Virus record (IMG/VR): IMGVR_UViG_3300043772_001024
Span: 1 to 64,000 of that record
Strand: one strand, 5' to 3'
DNA from: a virus
DNA: 64,000 nucleotides
Shown piece after piece: positions 36,401-43,391 of this stretch; positions within the stretch are counted from its first letter, which is position 1, and every line of letters begins with the position of its first letter. The notes beneath the pieces are model-generated. The model was not told where the DNA came from and did not search any database. It saw only the letters and a list, made by a program, of their open reading frames with translations. The position numbers were made by a program, and so were the translations under genes.

Positions 36401-37235
36401 CTATCTTACCTTCTTGATTGAAGTAAAGATAATTACCGTCTGCATCTGTAAGCACTAATGCAATTCTTTTTAAACCTTCAACACCTTCTTTATTAGTTTC
36501 TTGAGCTTTAATTGCACCAGCTCTTATGAGTTCATTAAGAGTTGTTTTATCTAACTGAGCTTCATGAGTTTTTCTTAACTCTGTTAACAGTATTGGTTTT
36601 AACTTTAGTGTTCTACCTTGATATGTAATTCCAGCTAGAGGGTCTGTTGAATCAGAAAGTTCTACATCAGCTCTTATAGCTTCCATTGCAGAGAATATTC
36701 TCTGTTTAGCCGGATCTACTTTTTCTTCAAGTATTGGTTTATTTGTAACAGGATTAATTGGAATTAATTGCTGCATAGTAGATACAGTAGAACTAAAAGG
36801 TCTAAGTCTTACCGGATCTTTTATTTCAGATGTTTGATCTACTTGCTCAGTAAGCAATGCCTCATTTTGTTTAGTTTTAATCAAAGCCAACTTTGCTCTC
36901 TCAGATACTTGTGGTTTAAAGTATTTTTGTACTTCATTAAAACCTTCAACCTCATTCTTAAACTTAAGACTCAACTCTTTAATTGGATCTAACTTAATAT
37001 CTAAGTTGTCAAAAGCAGGTTTAGCTGCTATTGTTCTTATAATAGAGGGAACCTGTTGAAGAAACTTAACTGCTGTATCTTCATCTTTTTTGTCCGCAAT
37101 CTTATCAAAAAGATCAGCCATATATTGCTCAGGACTAAATGTCTCTCCAGCTTTTATTGCTTCAGTTAAAGATTTGTATATGGTTTTATATAATTTTTCA
37201 GATTGACTCTGGCTTAAGGCACAAGTAATTTTCAT
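27441..37235 (-). CDS. Giant virion RNA polymerase (3264 aa), crAss-type, with zincin motif
   Basis: A 3264-aa protein. The RNA polymerase catalytic motif DFDVD is at residues 2377-2381 in the context PPSEIVAKSGADFDVDKLT, matching the DxDxD double-psi beta-barrel motif of YonO/QDE-1-like and crAss phage RNAPs. A zincin-like HEAWH is at 903-907. In crAss-like phages this RNAP is packaged and injected to transcribe early genes. N- and C-terminal parts look helical, and the intervening parts are mixed. It is coupled to the next gene by ATGA and starts 4 nt after the 2046-aa gene. Confidence 0.85.
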   Translation of the reverse strand: MKITCALSQSQSEKLYKTIYKSLTEAIKAGETFSPEQYMADLFDKIADKKDEDTAVKFLQQVPSIIRTIAAKPAFDNLDIKLDPIKELSLKFKNEVEGFNEVQKYFKPQVSERAKLALIKTKQNEALLTEQVDQTSEIKDPVRLRPFSSTVSTMQQLIPINPVTNKPILEEKVDPAKQRIFSAMEAIRADVELSDSTDPLAGITYQGRTLKLKPILLTELRKTHEAQLDKTTLNELIRAGAIKAQETNKEGVEGLKRIALVLTDADGNYLYFNQEGKIVTQEEGGGIVYQFMRDVRTGNGVYRLTNMYGTETSVKTPADIAAQMGITEEEARKLQQEEFKELYKVKEATLKGDGPLLDLTSLTPGVKESIAQPYVDLRNLRKLPFVNNATFRTITPVMIGGTREAAKITLNGKEYSLDRPNLPIEFANNKRQASPLIRKIAAALANPNISNAEKYNFVSQFLSDKASPSTRRHELSYDPGTNTLIFKYNEKTYKQGGGKEIPLINEELIGKESIIEDVLLNAATDDKGNYYSAKMTYNDKALNNNRYQDYDLETNTINDEFTPYIPLLETLPNTRVKISQETDPGFFNSHMVFSIPTEFIKELQEDFKNPDPINVSQPVQPTTTNTETDIEAQRADIEKKWKDKQAWYIKEVGDFDQWEKEKNAELAALGTPAQVQPTPAVDLKLNVESTTDGLKDFINENSTIEKKDESYIIRRLSDDKNNSFMIDGNILRIRIPSEDFVGRTGGGTYINLTVPEGFNKDTFSEKLKSIKHDNGRTDKEGKATTKVVNQVRQAIADSIGGITQQQSINNAIAPENTTDPADDFSDFMFRKGADLNGVTEEQIKNAEQWWNDSPLSKYIDFKTMVNIVNSDVYARFIGYASVLNGKFGKIEIGERGTMVDVYHEAWHAFSQIFLTKEQREKLYKEVAKQPGSFTLLDGTTVAFKDANYLQLEEYLAEDFRSYGIDQSAKKGQTTRNTLFRKILNFIKNLFSSKSTKDKLFKELYFAKSNPKFLKKYSPNIDTTSFKQLNRGVVSLTDPTIDALNRQDAKLVSESIDSYISEIIDAAAKFKGNKSGSISMLLGDNNKKAFYTRVRKDFETKLANARTSYTEIENDPDKAMEAAKLLNKIRIFQSALDNFGDAKGGLVKYHLENTTFNLLRQKYIEVEEDQTDVEEQTETEESSAKAEGVEESKSGEQIKDSKVGKKSLLDLASKETVYILKSLHKLENGKAVYNELGYKELANFTESWNNLMRAVNGEKNPEQIYDNIKQAAAEVYPEFKQLINSKLPSPSQVVQADNINDKISQNRLLTNFWQDVQKTRATYLQTTIFENGIAEVTKASIETASLANKFQAKFKGDLTNDYVIRSLENNIPMLDMDKIIEDFGKDGNLIIDKSFNFARAIGLYIDDLRVIKNELKKDQRAIQEYGLPYIFKTIVEINKASKKQNLTSEASEAITNFRMNPLQGLMKGIPASVLGKEVSQKNKIDKILGLQAKYGIDSSNFAVLNAERNLVFEHIEDHSVSMIIYALNKASNMKELWNAGSEFEYLSYLDPKINSFTNRSQTLNSLFDIASDMEKRVGRSLQMFVNSGTQLENGEGTNTTSLDVHGKFLQELHSLLKGGVQEFMRHASKSSSFGARIEGGIPGGVGKGSDTRLWVDLDKFAIGTANNYVTKTHMIPYIAAELERINKFKTNKDLFKKYAGYNRKMPDGTMAGENFTAFDNVLTEDTKNEILEKVTDPNMRLEDYLKTDPVLAKKIATDVDNYFEQQTLDLLDFYSEAEYLSPDLLERLKVFNLSEEEATKVLMKAYAVNAWVHNFEMGSLFYGDLVQYNHEKEELHKRNTGSTSGGLKFRTDKAIQSLLTELNQKVSYAATIPGMDTLAYNGKFNTAILQDIKRDSKYIKPIEEALRKDYAERFAKSKLSEAEIKAEIDRRVAIEIEKYKGMEEGDGQGWITFDAYRALKMASGQWSDVQEELFKKVINNEPINAADVVEMFPVYKVQNYGHLANTDLPVMAMHKFALAPLIPSMIKGSDLENLHNQMMTKNIQYVTFQTGSKVGSVTSEVNKKGEAAADKIYSDDEQMSLMSDIKFTPNTIYLEYLKDVTQVPVSFKGKTVFSTQLRKLILSNLYEKGILDKHADLVKDYENTVDEYGNLLKMELLNDIGYEYKDGKYIGNFTEFLKVIQAELERRDLPEHQIEFINANPDNSLKTDLSLHLKSDDIEKILVALMEKRLVRQKIKGEALVQVSSAMTNGLWDNGLKNATDEDVRKYMGSNNLPFYDQTKDGTSAMKVAIALQGDFVNLLNLKHNDGEVIGTRQRLNQMIKDDKWMSQNEKAVTLTAVRIPVQGLNSMEYMQVWEFLDPSAGNIIIPPSEIVAKSGADFDVDKLTTFMPAISKDGKFIESAMDNEAIKRLIESNKDTPEGKATISRVISQQKAALENKLITSINNILKLPENYAALVRPNDTYLLKDDVADKLEDKVADYNRFRNYHGEAERPGTKAKRSISPTRTLEPLYNLHKHEANMIGKNVLGLVAIYNALHPVYNSLGAKMPKKYFDTYFDSSLGKYVEGTTPIETRLLTPHNTTKDNEISLSDVYTADGVDLISDLYSQMINGAVDVEKDAWIFFIQGNMELAPMILTLFKAGVPRDYAVKFLSQPMIREYAKELRLLGGSYADLVAGELEDAKAGKNKRAAISVLEKFGIQNAPAYVKSDIKTHRALSALIKKSGILNEEGQFDIKLLEKMLVADIQKDSLKDHQLAVFLHFLELQNQFSGFQDLLRLSNPDTTTSKTTQEMVLRKVLLSQMEKNSKVDPALVKKLRNESILGTFYDNDIIRQLIEPLFPLKNNPTVTEAIINLMVNRASDIKKSFGYGDDGKRMFITQYKNGLVNYLFQNAMYNYTQSDTDVLNIPSELIDRYFTGDVFFQNLDYSFADDMLTLIEENPNLKEKYSILNQLAKPELKEGQQILTLNDNKLLKSGQLAESYYENLKELADPNVEKVSNTEKNLYISNMFKLLPLMTIYQNGVGFSKYGFNEALPFDDFLAIMNPISAEFISKENKVPDLTNVFNGIKDPKNRFFRNYVNIVPGRATVAPTQPSTQPKVTGTQITYTPKGKETQTYTVRGAQIFNSAGVEVFKGDSVDRNKVFANLAVAEGRAVVVEHNGSKYVVNKRNQIISGTTGKMMQWAENNGDRLAIVKKAEDKFEANTLNLESDTVKDTEITETPTPNTGNITPRLLVLNSTEFQSWYKGELTKNPNLDVNKALDYYIKCKGL

Positions 37236-37239
37236 ATCA

Positions 37240-40200
37240 TTAACATTCTAGATCATCTAACAAAGCATTAACTGTCTCATCTACTGTGATATTTTTATCT
37301 GCAACTTCTTGTTCTAAAGCTGTCTGTGCTGTAACATCATTAAGCAATGTAGATACAACATCAGTTGACTCTTTAGATAGATTTTGAAGATCTTTATCAG
37401 CCGGCTGAGTTGTTGGTGCCTCACCTTCAGTAAATAGATCACTATTTAATTTAAACATTTTATTTAACATATCAATAGAAATTGTCTTTTGATTTTTCTT
37501 ACCATATGGTTTTATTGTAACTGTACCTTTAACTATATCAATACTGCTAATAACTGCTGTCTCAAATGGCTCTAAAAATACTTCACCTCTATTCTTACCT
37601 TTGTCTGCAAATATAGTACTTTCACTGTGAACTTGGTTTCCGATACTCCAAGATTTTTCTTGCGTTGCAGCTTTTCCCCCTGAAAGTAAGTTACTCCTTT
37701 TTTGTTCTAACATTTGCTGCACTTGGAACAACTCATCAGCTGTCATGTCAAGAGAGTTCATACCAAGTTGAAGTTCAATAAAGTCTAACTGATCTGTGTC
37801 TTTAGCTTTGTTTATTCTATCCTCATACTCTTTAACTTTTGCAGAAGTATCAGTTGGAGTTCCTGTTGGTACACCACTACCTTCTTCATAGTCAGTAGGT
37901 TCTACTTGTTCTCCCTCAGCTTTATTTACTATGTTAGATACACTTGGAGAAACAGGTACACTACTAACAGTAGGTTTAGACTTCAATGGTATGATACTGT
38001 CTATTTGAGCCTGCATTTCTGGAGAAACAGGTAGGTCAATAAGTATCTTACCTGCTTTAAGTGCATTGGCTGAACTTGGTCTTGAAGCTTTTAATATCTT
38101 ACCTGTGTTTCTATCTATTTGAGTTTCAACTGGTAATATTTTTGGAATAGCTTTAACACCAATCATATTGTATAACAAGTTTACATAAGATGCTTGTTGC
38201 AATGTATTAGATACTTTGCTTGAATAATATTCACTATTAGGATCATTATACTTATCCCACTTATCTTGCTTACCTGTTTTTAAATCTACTATGTAAAAGT
38301 TTTTACCATCAGATAGTAGGAAGTCAATCTCCCCGGCAACATTTGCATCCTTGTCATACACAACAAGACCTCTGGATACTATAATTAATTTATTAGTATC
38401 CATCCATTGTTTCATAATCTGGAATAAACCATTTTCACCAAATAGGTTTTCATAAGCTTCCTCACTAATTTTATCTGCTTCAAATTTTGGTTTTCTACCT
38501 GCAAGAAACTCTTTAGATAAGTCATCTATGTATGTTCCTGCATCTGTCTCTTCATTGTATGTTTTTTCTGTTACTGCTCTTTCTACACTTTCTAAAAGTG
38601 TATCTGGAGTTTGTTGAGCTTTTTTAACCTCAGAAGGTGTGACATCTGGAAGCCCGGCAGACAATTGTAACAACATATTAGACTGGGCATCACTCATTTC
38701 ATTAGGGTATCCCTGGTACCCTGAAGTATCATTCCAATCAGCAATTATCTTATTCAGCTCTTCTTTAGATTTTATTTGACCTGACTTGATAGCATTTTGC
38801 AAATTACCAAAGAATATAAATGATAAGTTAGGACCTGTAATACCTATTTGGTTTCTTGAAGTAGCAACTAACTCTTCATAAGTTACAGGAGTTTCAACAG
38901 GAACTTCTTCTTCAATTTGGCTCTCAATTGCAGCTATCTGATTTCTTATTTCCTGAGCTAATTCAGGATTACCAAACTCACCTTCTTCTACTTTAAGATC
39001 TTCTCTTAAACTATTAAGTTGAAGTTTAAGTACATCTTGATCTGCAGAAGTTATAGTCATTAACTCTTTTATTTCTTCTGCAAGAGCTTCATATGTTTTT
39101 TCACTGAATCCAGGAAGCTTGGCCTCTCTTAATTGATTTATAAAAGCATCTACACCTTTACCTTGACCAATTGTCATGTTAAATGCAACTCTAACATCTT
39201 CCATTTTCTTGTAAGCATATTTCTCACCTTTAAGGCTTTCAATAACATTACTTACTCTTCTTAAAATATCACCCTCTACATCATAGCCGGTTTTCATTGC
39301 TTTAATCTTCTCTTGTTCCTTAAGCAGTAAATCTATTTTAGCTTTAGCTGCTTGGAGCTCAGGACTCATCTCACCAATTCTTTTGTTCTCTATATATGTA
39401 GAAAGTATGTTAGCTTTACTTTTATAAATAGCCAAGTTCTTTCTCTCTTCATCTGTAAGTTGATCGGCAGGTTTTGCACCCAACTCAGCAATTAAAAATC
39501 TATATCTCTGTAGTGTAGTATCTAATATAGCATCAGTAGCATCATCTGCAGATATTACTTCTCCATTAGGTAAAGTAATAGATGGTACAACCACTTCTCC
39601 AGCAGGTGTTGTTGCTGCTTGTAGCTTTTTATCTTTTACATATTTCTCAATTATCTCTAATGCTTCTGACTCAGATTTAATAAATGTTGCAAACTTGTTT
39701 TGTAAATCTTCTTCAGTGAGATTATCCGGAAACATACTTTTATTTTCTGGTCTTGCTCTGTACTCATCATATGCATCAACAAGCTGTTGTTTTAATTCTG
39801 GAGGCATTGCTTCTATTGGGGTATCAGCATTGATTGCATCTAACTCAGCTATTTGTTCTGCTGTGAATGGTTTAATACCTTCTTCAATAGCTTTTTCTGC
39901 AGCCTCAGCTCTTAAAGCATCATATGTCTTTTTTACTTCTGCTACATCTTCATCAGTTGGTCTGTTTAATATTTCAAATATTTCACCACTGTTAAACTTG
40001 ATATCTAATTTTAAGTCAACAGCTTCCCCTTCTGCATTATCATATTTTAATACACCAGCCTGATCTTTAAAAAACACAGCTGTTTTTTGTACTCCATCTT
40101 CTTCATAAGTAACATCAACACTTTGACCATTAGATAATTGATCATTAATAACATTTATGCTGAAATCTTTTTTGTTATCTATTTTTCTTACAACTACTTT

Positions 40201-43200
40201 AGTAGGTACTTTAGGTAATTTATTTATTTCAGATAACTCTTCTGCATCAAGTCTTGCTAATTCTTCTTTTTGTTTTTCACTAGCAGGTTTATTAGCTTCA
40301 AGTATTTGTTGCATAACAGATAAGCCCATGAATCTATTAGCTACTTCCTCATATATAGGACTACCTTTTTTTATTACTCTTTTGTTTACATCATCAAAAA
40401 ATTCAGTAGGTATCACTCCTGTTTCTTTAAATTCTGCAAATGCCTCTAAGTCAACATAAATACCAATAACAGCCATATCATTAAGAAGCTGATTAAACTT
40501 AAGTGTCTCAAGTTGCTTATTAATGTTTTCCCGGATATAGTCTTCTCTGTTGTTCCACATTTCATACATCCAGTCATATGTTCTATCCACATGCTCCATG
40601 AAACCTTCTGGATCATTCATCATGTTTATAGCATCAGATAACTTGTTTGCTTCTTTACCAAGCTTATAGTAATCCACTAATTTTTCAAAAGCATCATCAA
40701 TACTATCATTTAATATAATGTCATCACTTTGTTTAGCTAATGACTTCATGTATTTTTTAAATGAAGACTCTAGTTTATTTATAACTTGATCATCTAGCTC
40801 TAACCTCTTAGCTTTTTCTTCTTCATTACCCGGTTCAACCATGCCTTCTTCAAAGAAATGGGACATAAAGTTTTCATAGTCTTTCTGATACTCTTTTAAA
40901 ACACCTAGTGTATTCTCAGTCTCTTTAAGTTTTCTTTTAGATACTGGATCAGTCATTCCTTTTAAACCTTCAACTTCACTTTCAAGAATCTGTATTTCAC
41001 CCAGTATTCTATCATCTTTTAATAAAGCTTGAACTCTATTAGGATCTATCTTACCAAGTAATTCTTCTTGAGCAATAGCTTGGTAAATACTTTGCATCCT
41101 AGTTACAGTATCCTTATAATTCTCATGATAGAAAATTAAATTCTTTTTACCCTCCTCCCATGCTGCATGATATACAGAAGCTTTCTCATACTCTTTAGTT
41201 CCTTCCTCATAGTCATTAAGATCTATAGGACTAGGGAATTTTTCATTGTATTGTTTATATGTTTTCTCTATCTCTTTGGCTCTATTGATTACCCTATCTA
41301 GTTTTTCAACATGACCTTCTGCTTGCTCAACAGTAATACCAACAGCTTCAGCATACTCTTCAGTAGTCAATTCTTTTAAAGATTCCATATAGTCAGTCCA
41401 TATTTCAAGACTGTCCATTTTAATTAAGTCTGTTACATTTTTAATAACTGCTTCTTCTTTAGCATCTTTTTCTACTTTAGTATCTCCTGTATCTATAACA
41501 TTAGCTAATTCAGTTTGTGTACCTAAAGTAAATACTTTTGACTGAAGAAAATCAAGAGGATTTTTAGCCATGGTATTATTAACTGACTTAGTCATTCTAT
41601 CTACATACCCATCAATCTTAGCTTTATGTGCTTTATACATGTCATTTTTAAAAACTTGCATGTATTTTTCTTGAGCAAAAGGAATAGCTCTATTTAACGG
41701 ATAAGCAAAAGCACCCATCACAAAACCAGATGCAAATGTCTCAAGACCTTGAGCACTAGCTTGTTTACTAAAACCTTCACCTAATATTTCACCAAATGTT
41801 TTATCAGTTTTAAGTTCAGCTAACTGAGCTTTAGTATAATAATAAGATGAAGCAGGTTGAGAATAAAATGCTTGTAAGTGGTAGTTTTTAGATGTATCAG
41901 CAATAACTTCTTGTAGTACTTCTTGAGCACCTTCCATTAAGTTAGCTTTAGTATAACCTATAGCAGCTTTAACTGTTTTTTGAAGACCTTGTTTCTTAGC
42001 TGTTGCCCACGCACCTTTTACAGTAGTTAACTTTGGAGTAAGTAACTCTTTACCAGACTTTAATGTTTTCTTTGTAAACTCTCTCACAGTTGACTGACCT
42101 GCCATCTTTTGAACTTCAGCAACTTTTTTTGAAAGCATTCTAGACAAACCAGATTTAGGATTAAGTACATTACCAAATGTAACTTTATTACTTGCATAAA
42201 TAAGCAGTGTGTTGGCAAGCATTGAATCTTTAGAAGCTTTTTCTGCTTCTGCCATCATAGCATCTCTTAATGCTTGTGGTGGCATCTTACCATTGTTTCT
42301 AGATCTATAATCTTTAACTAATTGGTCATATGTATCATTTCTTGCAAATCCACCCTCAAGTCTAGCTTCAGATAAAGCCATATTTATATTACGGGCATCT
42401 CTGTATAAAGCCCCTGCAGTTTTAAATGCTGCATTATTAAATCTGTTCCAACCTTGTAATTGTTTTACATTTTTAGCAATGTCTATTCCTGTCTCTAATA
42501 AATTTTCAGCAGGGTTGGCAAGCTTTGCAAGACGACCGGCTGCTCTACCAACTTTATTGTCTAAAATATCACCTATCTTAGCAGCATTAAAAAACTCTCT
42601 AGCTTTATGTACATTAGTTAAAGACTTTACAGATCCAGCTACAGATTTACCTAATGTAGCTGTCATATCTGCAACAGTACTAACTCCTTTAATACCCCGC
42701 ATTCCTCTGCCAATTTTAGTTGCTAATCTTCCAAGGTTCGCAATACCACCAACACCACCAGTAAGAGCACTAATTGCCAACTCTTCTGTAAGAGCCTCTC
42801 CAATTATACCTGAAGTATAACCAAAGTTCATTAAACTATTATTAAAGAATGCACCTACTCCACCTGATGTATCTTGTGCAATAGCAGCAGCTTCAGCATA
42901 CTTTCTTGCATCTTCTGGATCATCACCAAAATCTCCTTGCACCATTCTTAATAAACTTTTGGGTCCGGATACAAAACCTCTTGCAAATAAAGGAGCAAAC
43001 CCATGTACTAATGTTCTTTGTGCTCTATCAAAAAAATTTGTTTGAGCATTAAAAGCAGCATCATTATCTTTAAATGGACTAAATCCAATTTTATCAAATG
43101 TCTCTTGACCAAATGCATGATATGTTTTATAGAAAGAACGTCCATCTGCACCAGCATTATAAGTGTATGGTTTTATTTGTTCATTATTAGTATGCAACTG

Positions 43201-43380
43201 CATACCTTTTTCTAAACCTTTAAGTGCTCTAGCTTGAGCTAAATCTTTTAATGATTGTGGTTGACCTTGATTTATATTTAATTTTTTTTCAAAATCATTA
43301 TTTAAGTATGGAGGTGGTGTACCTTTATTACTTTCTGGTGTAACACCGGCTGCAGCTAATAACTCATTACTAAATGGCAT
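37240..43380 (-). CDS. Giant virion protein (2046 aa) with PD-(D/E)XK nuclease domain
   Basis: A 2046-aa protein. The N-terminal ~550 residues are glycine/alanine-rich with amphipathic and hydrophobic helices (for example ALTEELAISALTGGVGGIANL, about 195-220), possibly membrane-active. Long charged coiled-coil stretches follow (about 600-1500). A RecB/Cas4-like nuclease core lies near 1680-1705: GEIDFLLSDGKNFYIVDLKTGKQ, split by the motif Asp 1686 then Asp 1699-x-Lys 1701. It is encoded next to the RNAP gene and is probably packaged with it. Confidence 0.8.
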   Translation of the reverse strand: MPFSNELLAAAGVTPESNKGTPPPYLNNDFEKKLNINQGQPQSLKDLAQARALKGLEKGMQLHTNNEQIKPYTYNAGADGRSFYKTYHAFGQETFDKIGFSPFKDNDAAFNAQTNFFDRAQRTLVHGFAPLFARGFVSGPKSLLRMVQGDFGDDPEDARKYAEAAAIAQDTSGGVGAFFNNSLMNFGYTSGIIGEALTEELAISALTGGVGGIANLGRLATKIGRGMRGIKGVSTVADMTATLGKSVAGSVKSLTNVHKAREFFNAAKIGDILDNKVGRAAGRLAKLANPAENLLETGIDIAKNVKQLQGWNRFNNAAFKTAGALYRDARNINMALSEARLEGGFARNDTYDQLVKDYRSRNNGKMPPQALRDAMMAEAEKASKDSMLANTLLIYASNKVTFGNVLNPKSGLSRMLSKKVAEVQKMAGQSTVREFTKKTLKSGKELLTPKLTTVKGAWATAKKQGLQKTVKAAIGYTKANLMEGAQEVLQEVIADTSKNYHLQAFYSQPASSYYYTKAQLAELKTDKTFGEILGEGFSKQASAQGLETFASGFVMGAFAYPLNRAIPFAQEKYMQVFKNDMYKAHKAKIDGYVDRMTKSVNNTMAKNPLDFLQSKVFTLGTQTELANVIDTGDTKVEKDAKEEAVIKNVTDLIKMDSLEIWTDYMESLKELTTEEYAEAVGITVEQAEGHVEKLDRVINRAKEIEKTYKQYNEKFPSPIDLNDYEEGTKEYEKASVYHAAWEEGKKNLIFYHENYKDTVTRMQSIYQAIAQEELLGKIDPNRVQALLKDDRILGEIQILESEVEGLKGMTDPVSKRKLKETENTLGVLKEYQKDYENFMSHFFEEGMVEPGNEEEKAKRLELDDQVINKLESSFKKYMKSLAKQSDDIILNDSIDDAFEKLVDYYKLGKEANKLSDAINMMNDPEGFMEHVDRTYDWMYEMWNNREDYIRENINKQLETLKFNQLLNDMAVIGIYVDLEAFAEFKETGVIPTEFFDDVNKRVIKKGSPIYEEVANRFMGLSVMQQILEANKPASEKQKEELARLDAEELSEINKLPKVPTKVVVRKIDNKKDFSINVINDQLSNGQSVDVTYEEDGVQKTAVFFKDQAGVLKYDNAEGEAVDLKLDIKFNSGEIFEILNRPTDEDVAEVKKTYDALRAEAAEKAIEEGIKPFTAEQIAELDAINADTPIEAMPPELKQQLVDAYDEYRARPENKSMFPDNLTEEDLQNKFATFIKSESEALEIIEKYVKDKKLQAATTPAGEVVVPSITLPNGEVISADDATDAILDTTLQRYRFLIAELGAKPADQLTDEERKNLAIYKSKANILSTYIENKRIGEMSPELQAAKAKIDLLLKEQEKIKAMKTGYDVEGDILRRVSNVIESLKGEKYAYKKMEDVRVAFNMTIGQGKGVDAFINQLREAKLPGFSEKTYEALAEEIKELMTITSADQDVLKLQLNSLREDLKVEEGEFGNPELAQEIRNQIAAIESQIEEEVPVETPVTYEELVATSRNQIGITGPNLSFIFFGNLQNAIKSGQIKSKEELNKIIADWNDTSGYQGYPNEMSDAQSNMLLQLSAGLPDVTPSEVKKAQQTPDTLLESVERAVTEKTYNEETDAGTYIDDLSKEFLAGRKPKFEADKISEEAYENLFGENGLFQIMKQWMDTNKLIIVSRGLVVYDKDANVAGEIDFLLSDGKNFYIVDLKTGKQDKWDKYNDPNSEYYSSKVSNTLQQASYVNLLYNMIGVKAIPKILPVETQIDRNTGKILKASRPSSANALKAGKILIDLPVSPEMQAQIDSIIPLKSKPTVSSVPVSPSVSNIVNKAEGEQVEPTDYEEGSGVPTGTPTDTSAKVKEYEDRINKAKDTDQLDFIELQLGMNSLDMTADELFQVQQMLEQKRSNLLSGGKAATQEKSWSIGNQVHSESTIFADKGKNRGEVFLEPFETAVISSIDIVKGTVTIKPYGKKNQKTISIDMLNKMFKLNSDLFTEGEAPTTQPADKDLQNLSKESTDVVSTLLNDVTAQTALEQEVADKNITVDETVNALLDDLEC

Positions 43381-43391
43381 ATCTTAAAATA

